Source: Candidatus Epulonipiscium sp. (GTDB lineage Bacteria; Bacillota; Clostridia; Lachnospirales; Cellulosilyticaceae). Taken from it: a stretch of 64,000 bases of DNA. Where the stretch lies: positions 1 to 64,000 of the forward strand of contig JAAYSX010000093.1 in NCBI GenBank assembly GCA_012518255.1. The letters run 5' to 3'. This document shows positions 33,277-42,531 of this stretch, piece by piece; position 1 is the first letter of the stretch, and each line of letters opens with the position of its first letter. The position numbers and the translations under genes were made by a program. Below the pieces are notes generated by a model. The model made no database searches. It was not told the origin of the DNA and saw only the letters and a program-made list of their open reading frames with translations.

Positions 33277-34452
33277 TTATTTTTCTTCTAGGTATCTTGC
33301 TACCTCTACTACGTCCTTATCTCCCCTACCTGATACATTAACAATAATAATTTCGTCCTTATCCCTAGTTGGGGCATATTTCATTGCATATGCTAGTGCA
33401 TGGGCACTTTCAATAGCTGGTAGTATTCCTTCTAATCTGCATAAGGCTTGAAGGGCTTCAATGGCCTCATCATCTGTAATAGCATGGTACTCAGCCCTAT
33501 TTGTTTGGTTTAAAAATGCATGTTCTGGCCCAACACCTGGATAATCTAATCCTGCCGATATAGAGTATACCGGAAGTGGTTCATCCTCATCATCAACAAG
33601 GCAAAGTGTTTTCATACCATGTAAAACTGCCGATCTTCCCTTTGTAATAGTAGCTGCATGCTTATCTGTATCTACTCCCTCTCCTCCAGCCTCTACGCCT
33701 ATAAGCTTAACTTCTTCATGGGGTACAAAGGCTGTAAATGCCCCTATAGCATTGCTTCCCCCACCAATACAGGCTATAACTGCATCTGGCAATCTTCCTT
33801 CTGCTTGGTCTAATTGCTCCTTTGCTTCTTCCCCTATAATTTTTTGGAACTCTCGTACTATTGTAGGATAAGGATGTGGACCAACAGCTGATCCTAAAAC
33901 ATAAAATGTATCATCTGCAGCATCTACCCAAGCATTAATAGCTGCATCTACAGCTTCTTTCAGTGTTTTAGTTCCGTGGGAAACCTTTTCAACCCTTGCA
34001 CCTAACATCTCCATCCTAAATACGTTAATTGATTGCCTTCTTATATCTTCTTCTCCCATATAGATAACACATTCCATATCCATAAGCGCTGCCACTGTTG
34101 CAGTTGCTACTCCGTGCTGGCCAGCTCCAGTTTCTGCTATAACCCTAGTTTTCCCCATTCTCTTGGCAAGTAACATTTGTCCTAGCACATTATTAATCTT
34201 ATGAGATCCTGTATGGTTTAAGTCTTCCCTCTTAAGGTAAATCTTAGCTCCACCTAAATCCTCTGTTAGCCTCTCTGCATAATATAAAGGAGATGGCCTT
34301 CCAACATATTGTTTTAAATAATAATCATACTCTTTCTTGAAATCTTCATCATCCTTATACTTTAGGAAAGCCTCTTCTAATTCCTTTAATACTAACTTGT
34401 TCTTCTCCGGTACAAATTGTCCCCCAAAATCTCCAAAAACCTGTTTCATCAT
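33277..34452 (-). CDS. trpB: Tryptophan synthase beta chain
   Basis: TrpB condenses indole with serine to tryptophan using PLP. The 391-residue protein has [19 protein letters not shown] with the PLP lysine (Lys85), [18 protein letters not shown], and the glycine-rich phosphate loop [12 protein letters not shown]. It is the standard TrpB1 type. AAAGGGG is upstream of the ATG. It stands alone: no trpA or other trp gene is adjacent. A Trp-specific T-box leader precedes it, which suggests salvage of indole or a scattered pathway. Confidence 0.96.
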   Translation of the reverse strand: MMKQVFGDFGGQFVPEKNKLVLKELEEAFLKYKDDEDFKKEYDYYLKQYVGRPSPLYYAERLTEDLGGAKIYLKREDLNHTGSHKINNVLGQMLLAKRMGKTRVIAETGAGQHGVATATVAALMDMECVIYMGEEDIRRQSINVFRMEMLGARVEKVSHGTKTLKEAVDAAINAWVDAADDTFYVLGSAVGPHPYPTIVREFQKIIGEEAKEQLDQAEGRLPDAVIACIGGGSNAIGAFTAFVPHEEVKLIGVEAGGEGVDTDKHAATITKGRSAVLHGMKTLCLVDDEDEPLPVYSISAGLDYPGVGPEHAFLNQTNRAEYHAITDDEAIEALQALCRLEGILPAIESAHALAYAMKYAPTRDKDEIIIVNVSGRGDKDVVEVARYLEEK

Positions 34453-34487
34453 AGCTTCTGCCCCTTTCTAATTTACATAATCCAAAA

Positions 34488-34825
34488 ACAAAAAAACCAT
34501 ATAATCCCCAAATCGGGACTATATGGTTATAGCGCCACCCAAATTAAAGTATCCTTAATAACAAAAAAAGTATTTTCTCCATAATAATATAGACAAAATA
34601 CCGTTTGTTTCTTTAAAATTCTAAGTTAATCCGACACGGAATACAACGGTATTCGATATCTTTCCTTTGTAACGTAAGGTAACGGCTACAGCTACTTGTA
34701 TATACTTTCGCCTGGCGTCTCACAAAGCCATTCCTTATTATTTGTGTGCTAGACCTTCCACCACCGCTAGCTCGCTTAGACACTTCCATAATAAGTACTA
34801 TTTTTGTTCTTAGACTTTAATTTAT
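34488..34825 (-). promoter_or_regulatory. Tryptophan-specific T-box leader
   Basis: Typical T-box parts occur in order on the minus strand. Stem I includes GCGAGCTAGCGGTGGTGG. The specifier region GGAATGGC has codon TGG at 34728-34730. The T-box sequence TTTGGGTGGCGCTA is at about 34530-34544. The terminator (34495-34509 with 34515-34528) ends in a long T run. Uncharged tRNA-Trp should stabilise the antiterminator and allow trpB transcription. Confidence 0.92.
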
Positions 34826-34836
34826 TAATTTAACTC

Positions 34837-34865
34837 ATTATATAATAGATGTTTTTCTATGTCAA
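34837..34865 (-). promoter_or_regulatory. trpB T-box promoter
   Basis: On the minus strand TTGACA (34860-34865), 17-nt spacer, TATAAT (34837-34842): perfect consensus. Confidence 0.88.
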
Positions 34866-34884
34866 CACCTTTTTATTTTATTTG

Positions 34885-34893
34885 TGTTATAAT
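34885..34893 (+). promoter_or_regulatory. Extended -10 of the 34933 gene
   Basis: TGTTATAAT is an extended -10 element 40 nt before the start codon. No good -35 is seen. The site is divergent from the trpB promoter. Confidence 0.4.
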
Positions 34894-34932
34894 ATCTAAT
34901 GTTGATTATTTTCTTACGAAAGGAAGTTATAT

Positions 34933-35385
34933 ATGGTATCACTTTCAATTACTAATAATAATTTGTTTATGAATCAATTATTGAAAAATACTCTTTTTGA
35001 TAAATTTCAGGTTCGTGAAGTTACCCTCCACACCTCCTATAAAATCCACTTAGATGGCAGCAGAAATCAGGATTTTTACAATGATGAGGAATTAGAAAAC
35101 CTTAGTAAATACTTAAGCTGGTCAGAGCTTCGTCCTAGTATCTTTGAACTAATTAAGGGGAATAAAACTCCCACTTATTTTAAGATTGTCCTATCTACCT
35201 CTCCAGAGTATACACAAAAGATATCTAATGAGGTATCAACATTTTTCCTAAATATCACATTTAAGGAAGGACAGACCACTTGTGTAACTGGCACTGCCTA
35301 CTCTTCATTCTCCCTTGATAAGTCACCTGAAAAGACTTGGGATGATAAAATCACCCAATTCTTAATTTTAAATAAGCTAGTTTGA
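34933..35385 (+). CDS. DUF5721-like protein of unknown function
   Basis: This encodes 150 residues, soluble, without membrane segments. The start MVSLSITNNNLFMNQLLKNTLFDKFQVREV and the middle SWSELRPSIFELIKGNKTP resemble a small clostridial family (DUF5721) that has no assigned role; this match is from memory of the pattern and is not firm. AAAGGAAG precedes the ATG. It lies between the divergent trpB leader and htpG; the htpG promoter begins right after its stop. Confidence 0.6.
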   Translation: MVSLSITNNNLFMNQLLKNTLFDKFQVREVTLHTSYKIHLDGSRNQDFYNDEELENLSKYLSWSELRPSIFELIKGNKTPTYFKIVLSTSPEYTQKISNEVSTFFLNITFKEGQTTCVTGTAYSSFSLDKSPEKTWDDKITQFLILNKLV

Positions 35386-35395
35386 TGTTTATCTG

Positions 35396-35424
35396 TTGAC
35401 AAGTGTGCACAATTTAGTTATTAT
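35396..35424 (+). promoter_or_regulatory. htpG promoter
   Basis: TTGACA (35396-35401), 17-nt spacer, TATTAT (35419-35424), immediately upstream of a CIRCE element. Confidence 0.8.
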
Positions 35425-35435
35425 ATTAAATATGA

Positions 35436-35462
35436 TTAGCACTCACTTGTTCGGACTGCTAA
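35436..35462 (+). promoter_or_regulatory. CIRCE operator (HrcA site)
   Basis: TTAGCACTC, nine bases, GACTGCTAA. It matches the CIRCE consensus TTAGCACTC-N9-GAGTGCTAA with one change in the right half. Its place just after the promoter fits repression by HrcA under non-stress conditions. Confidence 0.9.
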
Positions 35463-35496
35463 CAATTATAATTATAATATATTTAGGAGGAATATT

Positions 35497-37362
35497 ATGT
35501 CCAAGAAAGGAACCTTATCAATTAATAGCGAAAACATATTTCCTATTATAAAAAAATGGCTATACTCAGATCATGATATTTTTATTAGGGAGCTAGTTTC
35601 CAATGGGTCTGATGCCATACTTAAGTTTAAAAAATTATGCAGCATAGGAGAGGCTACATGCCCTGCAGATGAAGAATTTCAAATTAAAGTAACTTTAGAT
35701 GAGAAAGAAAAAACTATTACTGTTTCTGATAACGGTATAGGTATGACCAAGGAAGAAATCGAAAAATACATTAATGAAATTGCTTTTTCTGGTGCAGAAG
35801 ATTTCCTAGACAAATACAAGGATAAGATGGATCAAGACCAAATCATAGGACACTTTGGCCTTGGATTCTATTCATCATTTATGGCTGCTGATACTGTTGA
35901 AATTAATACCCTATCATACCAGGAAGGTGCTGAACCTGCTAGGTGGGTTTGTGATGGTGGTACCGACTTTGAAATTTCTGATGGTACAAGAACTGAACGT
36001 GGTACTGATATTATTTTACATGTTGGTGAAGATGGCGAAACATTCTTAAATGAATATAAGCTAAGAAGCACCATTGATAAATACTGTAACTTTATGCCTG
36101 TTCCTATTTTCCTTAATGTTATTAGGGATGAAGAGGAGGAAGATAGTGATAGCTTTGATGATATGGAGGCTTTAGAAGCTGAACCAATTAACGATACTAA
36201 CCCTTTGTACACTAAAAAACCTAATGAATGTACAGATGAAGAGTATATAGAATTCTATCACCAAACATTTATGGACCCTAATGATCCTTTATTCTGGATT
36301 CATCTAAATATGGATTATCCTTTTAGGCTTAAGGGTATCCTATACTTCCCTAAACTAAATCACGAGCTTGAAACCATTGAAGGTACAATTAAACTTTACA
36401 ATAATCAAGTATTCGTAGCTGAAAATATTAAGGAAGTTATTCCTGAATTCTTACTTCTTTTAAAAGGAGTTATAGATTGCCCAGATTTACCACTTAACGT
36501 ATCAAGAAGCTTGCTACAAAATGATGGTTTTGTTAAGAAGATTTCTGATTACATTACTAGAAAGGTAGCAGATAAGCTTAATTCACTTTACAAAAAGGAT
36601 AATGAAAATTATACCAAGTTCTGGGATGATATCTCTCCCTTTGTTAAATATGGATGCTTACGTGAACCTAAGTTCTTTGATAGGGTAAAAGATAGTGTAA
36701 TTTATAAGACAACCTCTGATGATTATGTTTCACTTACTGAATACCTAGAACGTAACAAGGAAAAACATGAAAATAAGGTGTTTTATGTATCAGATGAAGT
36801 GCAACAAGCTCAATACATTAACCTTCTTAAGGAAAATGAGCTAGAAGCAATACTTCTAACACACTCAATCGATACCCCCTTTATGTCCCATATTGAAATG
36901 AATAACCAGGAGGTTAGGTTTGCCAGGGTTGACTCTGACCTATCAGATACATTGAAGGGTGAGGAAGTTGATAAAGATACACAAGAAAAATTAAGTTCCT
37001 TATTTAAAGAAGCCTTAGGTAAAGATAAGCTTGATGTACAAGTTGAAAACCTAAAATCTACATCTGTATCAGGAATGATTATTCTATCTGAAGATGATCG
37101 TAGAATGCAAGAGATGATGGAAATGTACGGTATGAACCTAGGACCAGATATGCCAGATGCTGAAGAAAAATTGGTGCTTAACCAAAACAATCCATTAATC
37201 AAGCTTTTAAATGAGAAGGCAGATGATAAGGAAACATCCAAACTCCTTTGCCAGCAAATATATGATCTTGCCCAGTTATCACACAAGCAGCTTGAGGCTA
37301 ATGAGATGACTGCCTTTATAGAAAGAAGTAATAAAGTGCTTGAGCTTTTAGCTAGTAAGTAA
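35497..37362 (+). CDS. htpG: Chaperone HtpG (Hsp90)
   Basis: This is a 621-residue bacterial Hsp90. The N-terminal ATPase shows IRELVSNGSDAILKFKKL, VSDNGIGMTKEEIE and IIGHFGLGFYSSFM (Bergerat fold). The middle domain has the catalytic-loop region LPLNVSRSLLQ, and the C-terminal dimerisation domain ends the protein. It remodels client proteins with ATP. AGGAGG is upstream of the ATG. It is preceded by a promoter and CIRCE and followed by a terminator, so it is a single-gene heat-shock unit. Confidence 0.97.
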   Translation: MSKKGTLSINSENIFPIIKKWLYSDHDIFIRELVSNGSDAILKFKKLCSIGEATCPADEEFQIKVTLDEKEKTITVSDNGIGMTKEEIEKYINEIAFSGAEDFLDKYKDKMDQDQIIGHFGLGFYSSFMAADTVEINTLSYQEGAEPARWVCDGGTDFEISDGTRTERGTDIILHVGEDGETFLNEYKLRSTIDKYCNFMPVPIFLNVIRDEEEEDSDSFDDMEALEAEPINDTNPLYTKKPNECTDEEYIEFYHQTFMDPNDPLFWIHLNMDYPFRLKGILYFPKLNHELETIEGTIKLYNNQVFVAENIKEVIPEFLLLLKGVIDCPDLPLNVSRSLLQNDGFVKKISDYITRKVADKLNSLYKKDNENYTKFWDDISPFVKYGCLREPKFFDRVKDSVIYKTTSDDYVSLTEYLERNKEKHENKVFYVSDEVQQAQYINLLKENELEAILLTHSIDTPFMSHIEMNNQEVRFARVDSDLSDTLKGEEVDKDTQEKLSSLFKEALGKDKLDVQVENLKSTSVSGMIILSEDDRRMQEMMEMYGMNLGPDMPDAEEKLVLNQNNPLIKLLNEKADDKETSKLLCQQIYDLAQLSHKQLEANEMTAFIERSNKVLELLASK

Positions 37363-37363
37363 A

Positions 37364-37402
37364 ATAAATGTCGTGCTTCACAAGAGAAGCACGACATTTT
37401 AA
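37364..37402. terminator. Bidirectional terminator between htpG and the TraB-family gene
   Basis: A 14-bp perfect stem (37366-37379 with 37386-37399) and 6-nt loop have T-rich flanks on both strands. Confidence 0.9.
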
Positions 37403-37421
37403 TATGTTGAGTTTATAATAT

Positions 37422-38819
37422 TTATTCCCAAAATCTTTCTACCTTATAACCTTTTTCACTTAGAATATCCACTATTGTGCCTTCCTCTACTAAGTGACCT
37501 GCCCCTACCACTACAAAATATGTAGTTTCCCCATCCTTTTCTAGTAGGTTAACTAGCTTATCTGACATATCCTTATCTCTTTTTCCGAATAAAAGACTTT
37601 CAAATTCACTTGCAGCTTCTTCTCTTTCTTCCAAGAATGACTCTGCAAATCCATCAATGTCACCTTTATTCCACTTTTCAAACCATAGTTTTATTAAATC
37701 AGCTGATTCTACACCAGCCTGTGATTCTGGATTTAAAATATCATCTAATATTTGGTTTAAACGTTCCTCCTGAACTTCCATTGGCATATTATTAAATAAA
37801 TTACCCTGGGATACCATTCCTTCCAGCTCCCCAATTGGCTTATTCATAAGCGTACTTGTAGTTAGAAAATACATATCCACTCCTAACTCACTAGCACCTA
37901 TTTGACCTTCAACATAGTTTGGGTCGGCAATCATAAGGGTTGATAGTTCATTTGCTATAATCCAGGGCTTAAATCCGTCATAAGCATCATCTGGTAAACC
38001 TATAAGTTCAAGAAATTCTACTAGCTTACCATATGTTTCTTCAGATATATGATTTTTAATGCTTGTCCCATCTGTATACATTCCCATTTTCATAAATTCT
38101 TCTAACTCTGCACCCACATTAAAGACATCAGCTTCCACAAGAAGCATATCTGAGTCCTTAAAAGCCTCCTTGACATCCTTATGTAATGGGTATAAACTTG
38201 TATCCCCTACATGAATCGATCCTAAAAGATAGACTGTATTTCCCTTATTATTAACCTGCCACATTAAACCCTTAGACCCAGCCCCTACTGCACTATAGCT
38301 ATCTTCAATTAATCTAGTTGCAAACACTACTGCCTGCTCTACTGTACAATCTGTCTGAAGTGCCAAGCCTTTATTAGTACCATTTATAATGCCTCTTTCT
38401 TGCATGTAGACTACTGCGTTAACCTTACTATCTTGCAAATCATCTGGCAGTTTATAGGTTCCTATACTATTGTAAAGCCTAATAAGGACAGTATTTCTTG
38501 TGCCATCTTCCTTATATGTTGATGGTATGAATCCTTGGTCTTTCTCTAAACCTAATTGGGAAAGCTTAGAATCTACACCATCTACTAGCTCATTTAGTCT
38601 CTCCTGGCTTATGGTCTCCCTAAACCCATCATAGTACCAATCTACTGGGTAAATCCCATACCTTTCACCCTCATTAAGGGTACCTATTGACCACTGGCTT
38701 ATCTGGGGCTGACTTCTTCCTGTTCCCATTACTGGAAAACTTATTGTAACTGATACAAAAACTGCAGCAATTACTAGTGTGATATTCCTTCTGACTCTGC
38801 CTGCACAACTTTTCTTCAT
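37422..38819 (-). CDS. SLH-like plus TraB/GumN family surface protein
   Basis: This encodes 465 residues with a signal peptide (about 1-33). The N-terminal part (WSIGTLNEGERYGIYPVDWYYDG, and AVVYMQERGIINGTNKGLALQ with AVVFATRLIEDSYS) looks like S-layer homology motifs. From about residue 180 a TraB/GumN domain follows: VYLLGSIHVGDTSLYPLHKDV, DSDMLLVEADVF and the closing YFVVVGAGHLVEEGTIVD. The family has histidine/glutamate motifs suggesting a metallopeptidase-like site, with poorly known biology. AAGGGGGAT is upstream of the ATG. It is downstream of addA by 15 nt and may be read through from it. Confidence 0.85.
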   Translation of the reverse strand: MKKSCAGRVRRNITLVIAAVFVSVTISFPVMGTGRSQPQISQWSIGTLNEGERYGIYPVDWYYDGFRETISQERLNELVDGVDSKLSQLGLEKDQGFIPSTYKEDGTRNTVLIRLYNSIGTYKLPDDLQDSKVNAVVYMQERGIINGTNKGLALQTDCTVEQAVVFATRLIEDSYSAVGAGSKGLMWQVNNKGNTVYLLGSIHVGDTSLYPLHKDVKEAFKDSDMLLVEADVFNVGAELEEFMKMGMYTDGTSIKNHISEETYGKLVEFLELIGLPDDAYDGFKPWIIANELSTLMIADPNYVEGQIGASELGVDMYFLTTSTLMNKPIGELEGMVSQGNLFNNMPMEVQEERLNQILDDILNPESQAGVESADLIKLWFEKWNKGDIDGFAESFLEEREEAASEFESLLFGKRDKDMSDKLVNLLEKDGETTYFVVVGAGHLVEEGTIVDILSEKGYKVERFWE

Positions 38820-38834
38820 GTGTATCCCCCTTTA

Positions 38835-41800
38835 CTAGATTCTCACCCATTCATTAATTGAATATAAGTATAAGTAACTTTCTTTTACTTTTTTACCAGT
38901 AATATCTTTAATCGCCCTTCCATATATCTCTATTTGCTTCTTATAATTATTTTTTAATTTTTCTATAGCTGCTGATTTTTCCTGTCCCTCTGGTACATAA
39001 TCAGTCTTGTAGTCTACAAGTATATAACCGTTATCTTCTTTAAAAAAACAATCTATTACTCCCTGAACCATGACTTCCTCACTATAGGCCGCATCCTTAA
39101 AATCAGGAATTAGCTCCTTGGCATCCATAAGGAAAACAAATTGCTGCTCCTTATATATTTCATTTGACTTTATCATCCTGCCTACAATATCACTCTTGGA
39201 GAATTCCACCAGCCTATTAAGATTTACTAGATCTATAACATCTTTATTTACCCTTCCCTGCAAAATCATTTTTTCAATTTGCACTTTTACATCTTCCGTA
39301 TTTGCAGAATTTCCTACATCTAGGTGCTGCAGAACATTATGAATCATAGTCCCCCTCTCAGTTGGGCTATGCCTTCTTCTTTCTTCCATAAAACTTGGAG
39401 AATTTGATGGTTTGTTTTGGGCAAAGCTTAAGATCTGAGAATCTTCGTCTTGACTAGACCATCTTTGCTTAATTTCACTTACACTCATCTTAACAGGTAG
39501 TTTTGTTGCTTCTTCATACCTATATGTCCAGTTGAGCCTTTCCTCTATTTCTTCCTTATATTTTCCGTGAACAATATCCTTATCCCAGTTTAAAATCTCA
39601 TCCTTTTTCTTCTCTATATCACTTTTTTCTAATTCAATAGGGCTTGGTAGATTAGACTTATCCCACAACTTAAAGGCCCACTTGGATTTCTCATCATTAA
39701 CTATATAGCCTTCATTACCATCAGGGATAAGGTCCCTTATTTCTTTTGCATCTGGATGGCTAAGAAAAGCCATACCTATCCAGTCTAAATAACATCTCAC
39801 ATCCATTGTAGCATATGCTCCAATTTCTTTCCTATCTCTTTTTAGGTTTTGTCCCCATGACTTAACACTTTTTTCGAAGTTATCCACACTACCTGTTATT
39901 ATTAACTTTTCCTTGGCCCTAGTTAGGGCGACATATAGCACCCTCATCTCTTCTGACAGGTTTTCTGCCCTAATTTGCTGGCTAATAGCTAGCCTAGCTA
40001 GGGTATTATAATTAACCCTATCTTCTACATCTATATATTTAGCCCCAAAGCCTAGTTCCTGATGTAGTAGCACTGGATTTATTAAATCCCTATTGTTAAA
40101 CTGTTTATCTGTTACTGCTAGTATTACAATTGGGAATTCAAGACCTTTACTCTTGTGGATACTCATAATCCTTACCAGATTTTCATTTTCCCCTACTGTT
40201 TTAGCCTCTGCAAAATCACCTGAACTGCTTTTAACCCTATCTATATAGTTCATAAAGTTAAATAAACCTGTAAAGCTACTTTCTTCAAATTCTGCTGCAT
40301 AACTTTTAAGAATTCTTAGATTGGCCTGCTTTTGTGGTCCTGTTGCTAGCATGCCTACATATTGGTAGTAGCCTGTATCTATAAAAAGCTTTGATATAAG
40401 CTGATCCATGGGAAAATCTATTGCCCATCTCCTATATTTATCTAAGCTTTCTATAAAAGACTCTAACTTTCCTAACAACTTATCTTCCTTATCTATTACC
40501 TGAGTCTCATTAATGTAGCTGTTAAGAGCCTCATAAAATGTACCATATTTTTCTGATTTTCTAATAATAGCTAGTTCATCTAGTGTTAGACCAACTATAG
40601 GTGATCTTAGTACAGTTAAAAGTGGAATATCTTGCAGCGGATTATCAATAATACTTAATAAGGCTAGTATGGTTTGGATTTCTATAGTTTCAAAGTAGCC
40701 TGTTGCAACGTCGGCAAAGGCACCCACACCAACATCTACAAGGGCATCTACATAGTCCTGAGCAGTATTTACAGTAGTTCTAAGAAGTATAACTATATCC
40801 TTTGGCTCCACCCTGCGGTAACCTTTCAACCTTTTGTCATAAACATGTGTAGGAGATTTTTCACCATCTAAAATTTCCTTAACCATATTTGCAACAAGAA
40901 GTGTCTCTGCCTCCCTCTTATTCATCCCCTCTAAATCTTCACCAGAAACTATATGTAGCTCAACTGGCCCGCCTACTTCTTCCCCTTGGCTAGGTTCAAG
41001 GTACTTTGCCCCTGTATACAAAGCCACGCTTTCATCGTACTCTACCTCCCCAACCTTCCTGCTCATTATTTGGTCAAAGATAAAGTTAATTCCATCTAAT
41101 ACATTCCCCCTACTTCTAAAGTTATTAACAAGCTCAATATAAACCTTATTACCTAGTTCCTCATTAATCTTATATTTTTCATATTCATCATGCTTTTCTA
41201 TAAAAAGAAGTGGATTAGCTAGCCTAAACCTATATATACTTTGCTTTATATCTCCAACCATAAACCTATTTTCATCATCCCTTGATATGACCCTAAGCAT
41301 AGTTTCCTGAACTATATTACTATCTTGATATTCATCTATATAAATTTCTTCATAGAATTCCTGTAATTCCCTAGCTACTATGGAGGGCACTATATGTCCT
41401 GGCTTGCTTTCCTTATCTAGCAAAATTTCCAGGCAGTAATGTTCTAGGTCGCTATAGTCAACTATGGACTTTTCTGCCTTGGCCTCTTGATACTTATTGC
41501 TAAATTCCACTACTAATTCTACCAAGCTTTTCATTGCTCTTGAACTCTTATTAATATCATCTAGCATTTCTTCTTCTGACCTTAGGGCAAAATCAGTCTT
41601 AATCTTATTAATAGTTTTCTTTACGCTATCGTTTCTTATAGTCTGAACTTCTTTTTTTAAGTCAGGATCGCATTCATATCCCTTTCTAGATAAATTCATA
41701 TATTTGATGGCAAATATATTATCTACTACTTGCAGTAGTGAGTCATCTTTACAATCCTTTAATTGTCTTATATCATCCTCTATCATGGGCTCATAATGCC

Positions 41801-42530
41801 CTGGACCATTCGGGGCCTTGCATAAGGATAAGGCATTATTAGCTGCCATAATTGCACCATCTAGCTTAGTTTCTATATTATCATGTATAATTTTTGCCCA
41901 CTTGGTATCTTCTATGTTTTTATAGTCCTTAGAAAGGTCCTTGACCGAGCTCTCTAACCATTCCTGGGGCCATCTTGTGCTTTGGGAAAATTCATGCAGT
42001 GTTAGTACCATTTCTTCTAGTTGTTTGGTGCTTTTTGGTGTAGTATAGGCTTCTACTAATTCTATAAAATCTTTGTCCCCTGATTCAAAAAACTCCTCTA
42101 ATACTTCCCCTAGAACCTCTTCTTTTATTACTTTTAACTCTGCATCATTCCCTATCCTAAAAGCGGGGTCAATTTCTATTTGGTGAAAGTAATTACGGAT
42201 AACTCTTAGGCAAAATGCATGTATAGTTGAAATAGATGACCTTTGAAGCAGATGTAATTGCCTTTGAAGGTGGAGATTATTCGGATCTTCTTCTAGCTTA
42301 CTTTCTATACCATCACCTATACGCTCTTTCATTTCTAAGGCAGCTGCATTTGTAAAGGTTACAATAAGAAGCCTATCCACATCCACTGGATTTTCTAAAT
42401 CTGATATTCTCTCAATAATTCTTTCTACCAAAACAGCTGTTTTGCCTGATCCTGCAGCAGCCGAAACAAGTATATTTTTATCCCTAACATCAATTGCTGC
42501 CTGTTGCTCAGGAGTCCATGTCACTGACAT
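38835..42530 (-). CDS. addA: ATP-dependent helicase/nuclease subunit A
   Basis: AddA is the UvrD-type helicase and one nuclease of the AddAB double-strand-break processing enzyme. The 1231-residue protein has Walker A VSAAAGSGKTAVLVERI near residue 25, motif II IYIDEYQDSN, MVGDIKQSIYRFR, and SIHKSKGLEFPIVIL (motif V region). The C-terminal nuclease domain has VQGVIDCFF and ILVDYKTDYVPEG, with the catalytic D-x-K pattern. The start lies 1 nt after the addB stop, so translation is coupled. Confidence 0.97.
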   Translation of the reverse strand: MSVTWTPEQQAAIDVRDKNILVSAAAGSGKTAVLVERIIERISDLENPVDVDRLLIVTFTNAAALEMKERIGDGIESKLEEDPNNLHLQRQLHLLQRSSISTIHAFCLRVIRNYFHQIEIDPAFRIGNDAELKVIKEEVLGEVLEEFFESGDKDFIELVEAYTTPKSTKQLEEMVLTLHEFSQSTRWPQEWLESSVKDLSKDYKNIEDTKWAKIIHDNIETKLDGAIMAANNALSLCKAPNGPGHYEPMIEDDIRQLKDCKDDSLLQVVDNIFAIKYMNLSRKGYECDPDLKKEVQTIRNDSVKKTINKIKTDFALRSEEEMLDDINKSSRAMKSLVELVVEFSNKYQEAKAEKSIVDYSDLEHYCLEILLDKESKPGHIVPSIVARELQEFYEEIYIDEYQDSNIVQETMLRVISRDDENRFMVGDIKQSIYRFRLANPLLFIEKHDEYEKYKINEELGNKVYIELVNNFRSRGNVLDGINFIFDQIMSRKVGEVEYDESVALYTGAKYLEPSQGEEVGGPVELHIVSGEDLEGMNKREAETLLVANMVKEILDGEKSPTHVYDKRLKGYRRVEPKDIVILLRTTVNTAQDYVDALVDVGVGAFADVATGYFETIEIQTILALLSIIDNPLQDIPLLTVLRSPIVGLTLDELAIIRKSEKYGTFYEALNSYINETQVIDKEDKLLGKLESFIESLDKYRRWAIDFPMDQLISKLFIDTGYYQYVGMLATGPQKQANLRILKSYAAEFEESSFTGLFNFMNYIDRVKSSSGDFAEAKTVGENENLVRIMSIHKSKGLEFPIVILAVTDKQFNNRDLINPVLLHQELGFGAKYIDVEDRVNYNTLARLAISQQIRAENLSEEMRVLYVALTRAKEKLIITGSVDNFEKSVKSWGQNLKRDRKEIGAYATMDVRCYLDWIGMAFLSHPDAKEIRDLIPDGNEGYIVNDEKSKWAFKLWDKSNLPSPIELEKSDIEKKKDEILNWDKDIVHGKYKEEIEERLNWTYRYEEATKLPVKMSVSEIKQRWSSQDEDSQILSFAQNKPSNSPSFMEERRRHSPTERGTMIHNVLQHLDVGNSANTEDVKVQIEKMILQGRVNKDVIDLVNLNRLVEFSKSDIVGRMIKSNEIYKEQQFVFLMDAKELIPDFKDAAYSEEVMVQGVIDCFFKEDNGYILVDYKTDYVPEGQEKSAAIEKLKNNYKKQIEIYGRAIKDITGKKVKESYLYLYSINEWVRI

Positions 42531-42531
42531 T

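Noticed and set aside
36810..37397. 195-residue frame antisense to the end of htpG
   Set aside because: It overlaps the htpG coding sequence and its terminator; composition is that of a shadow frame.
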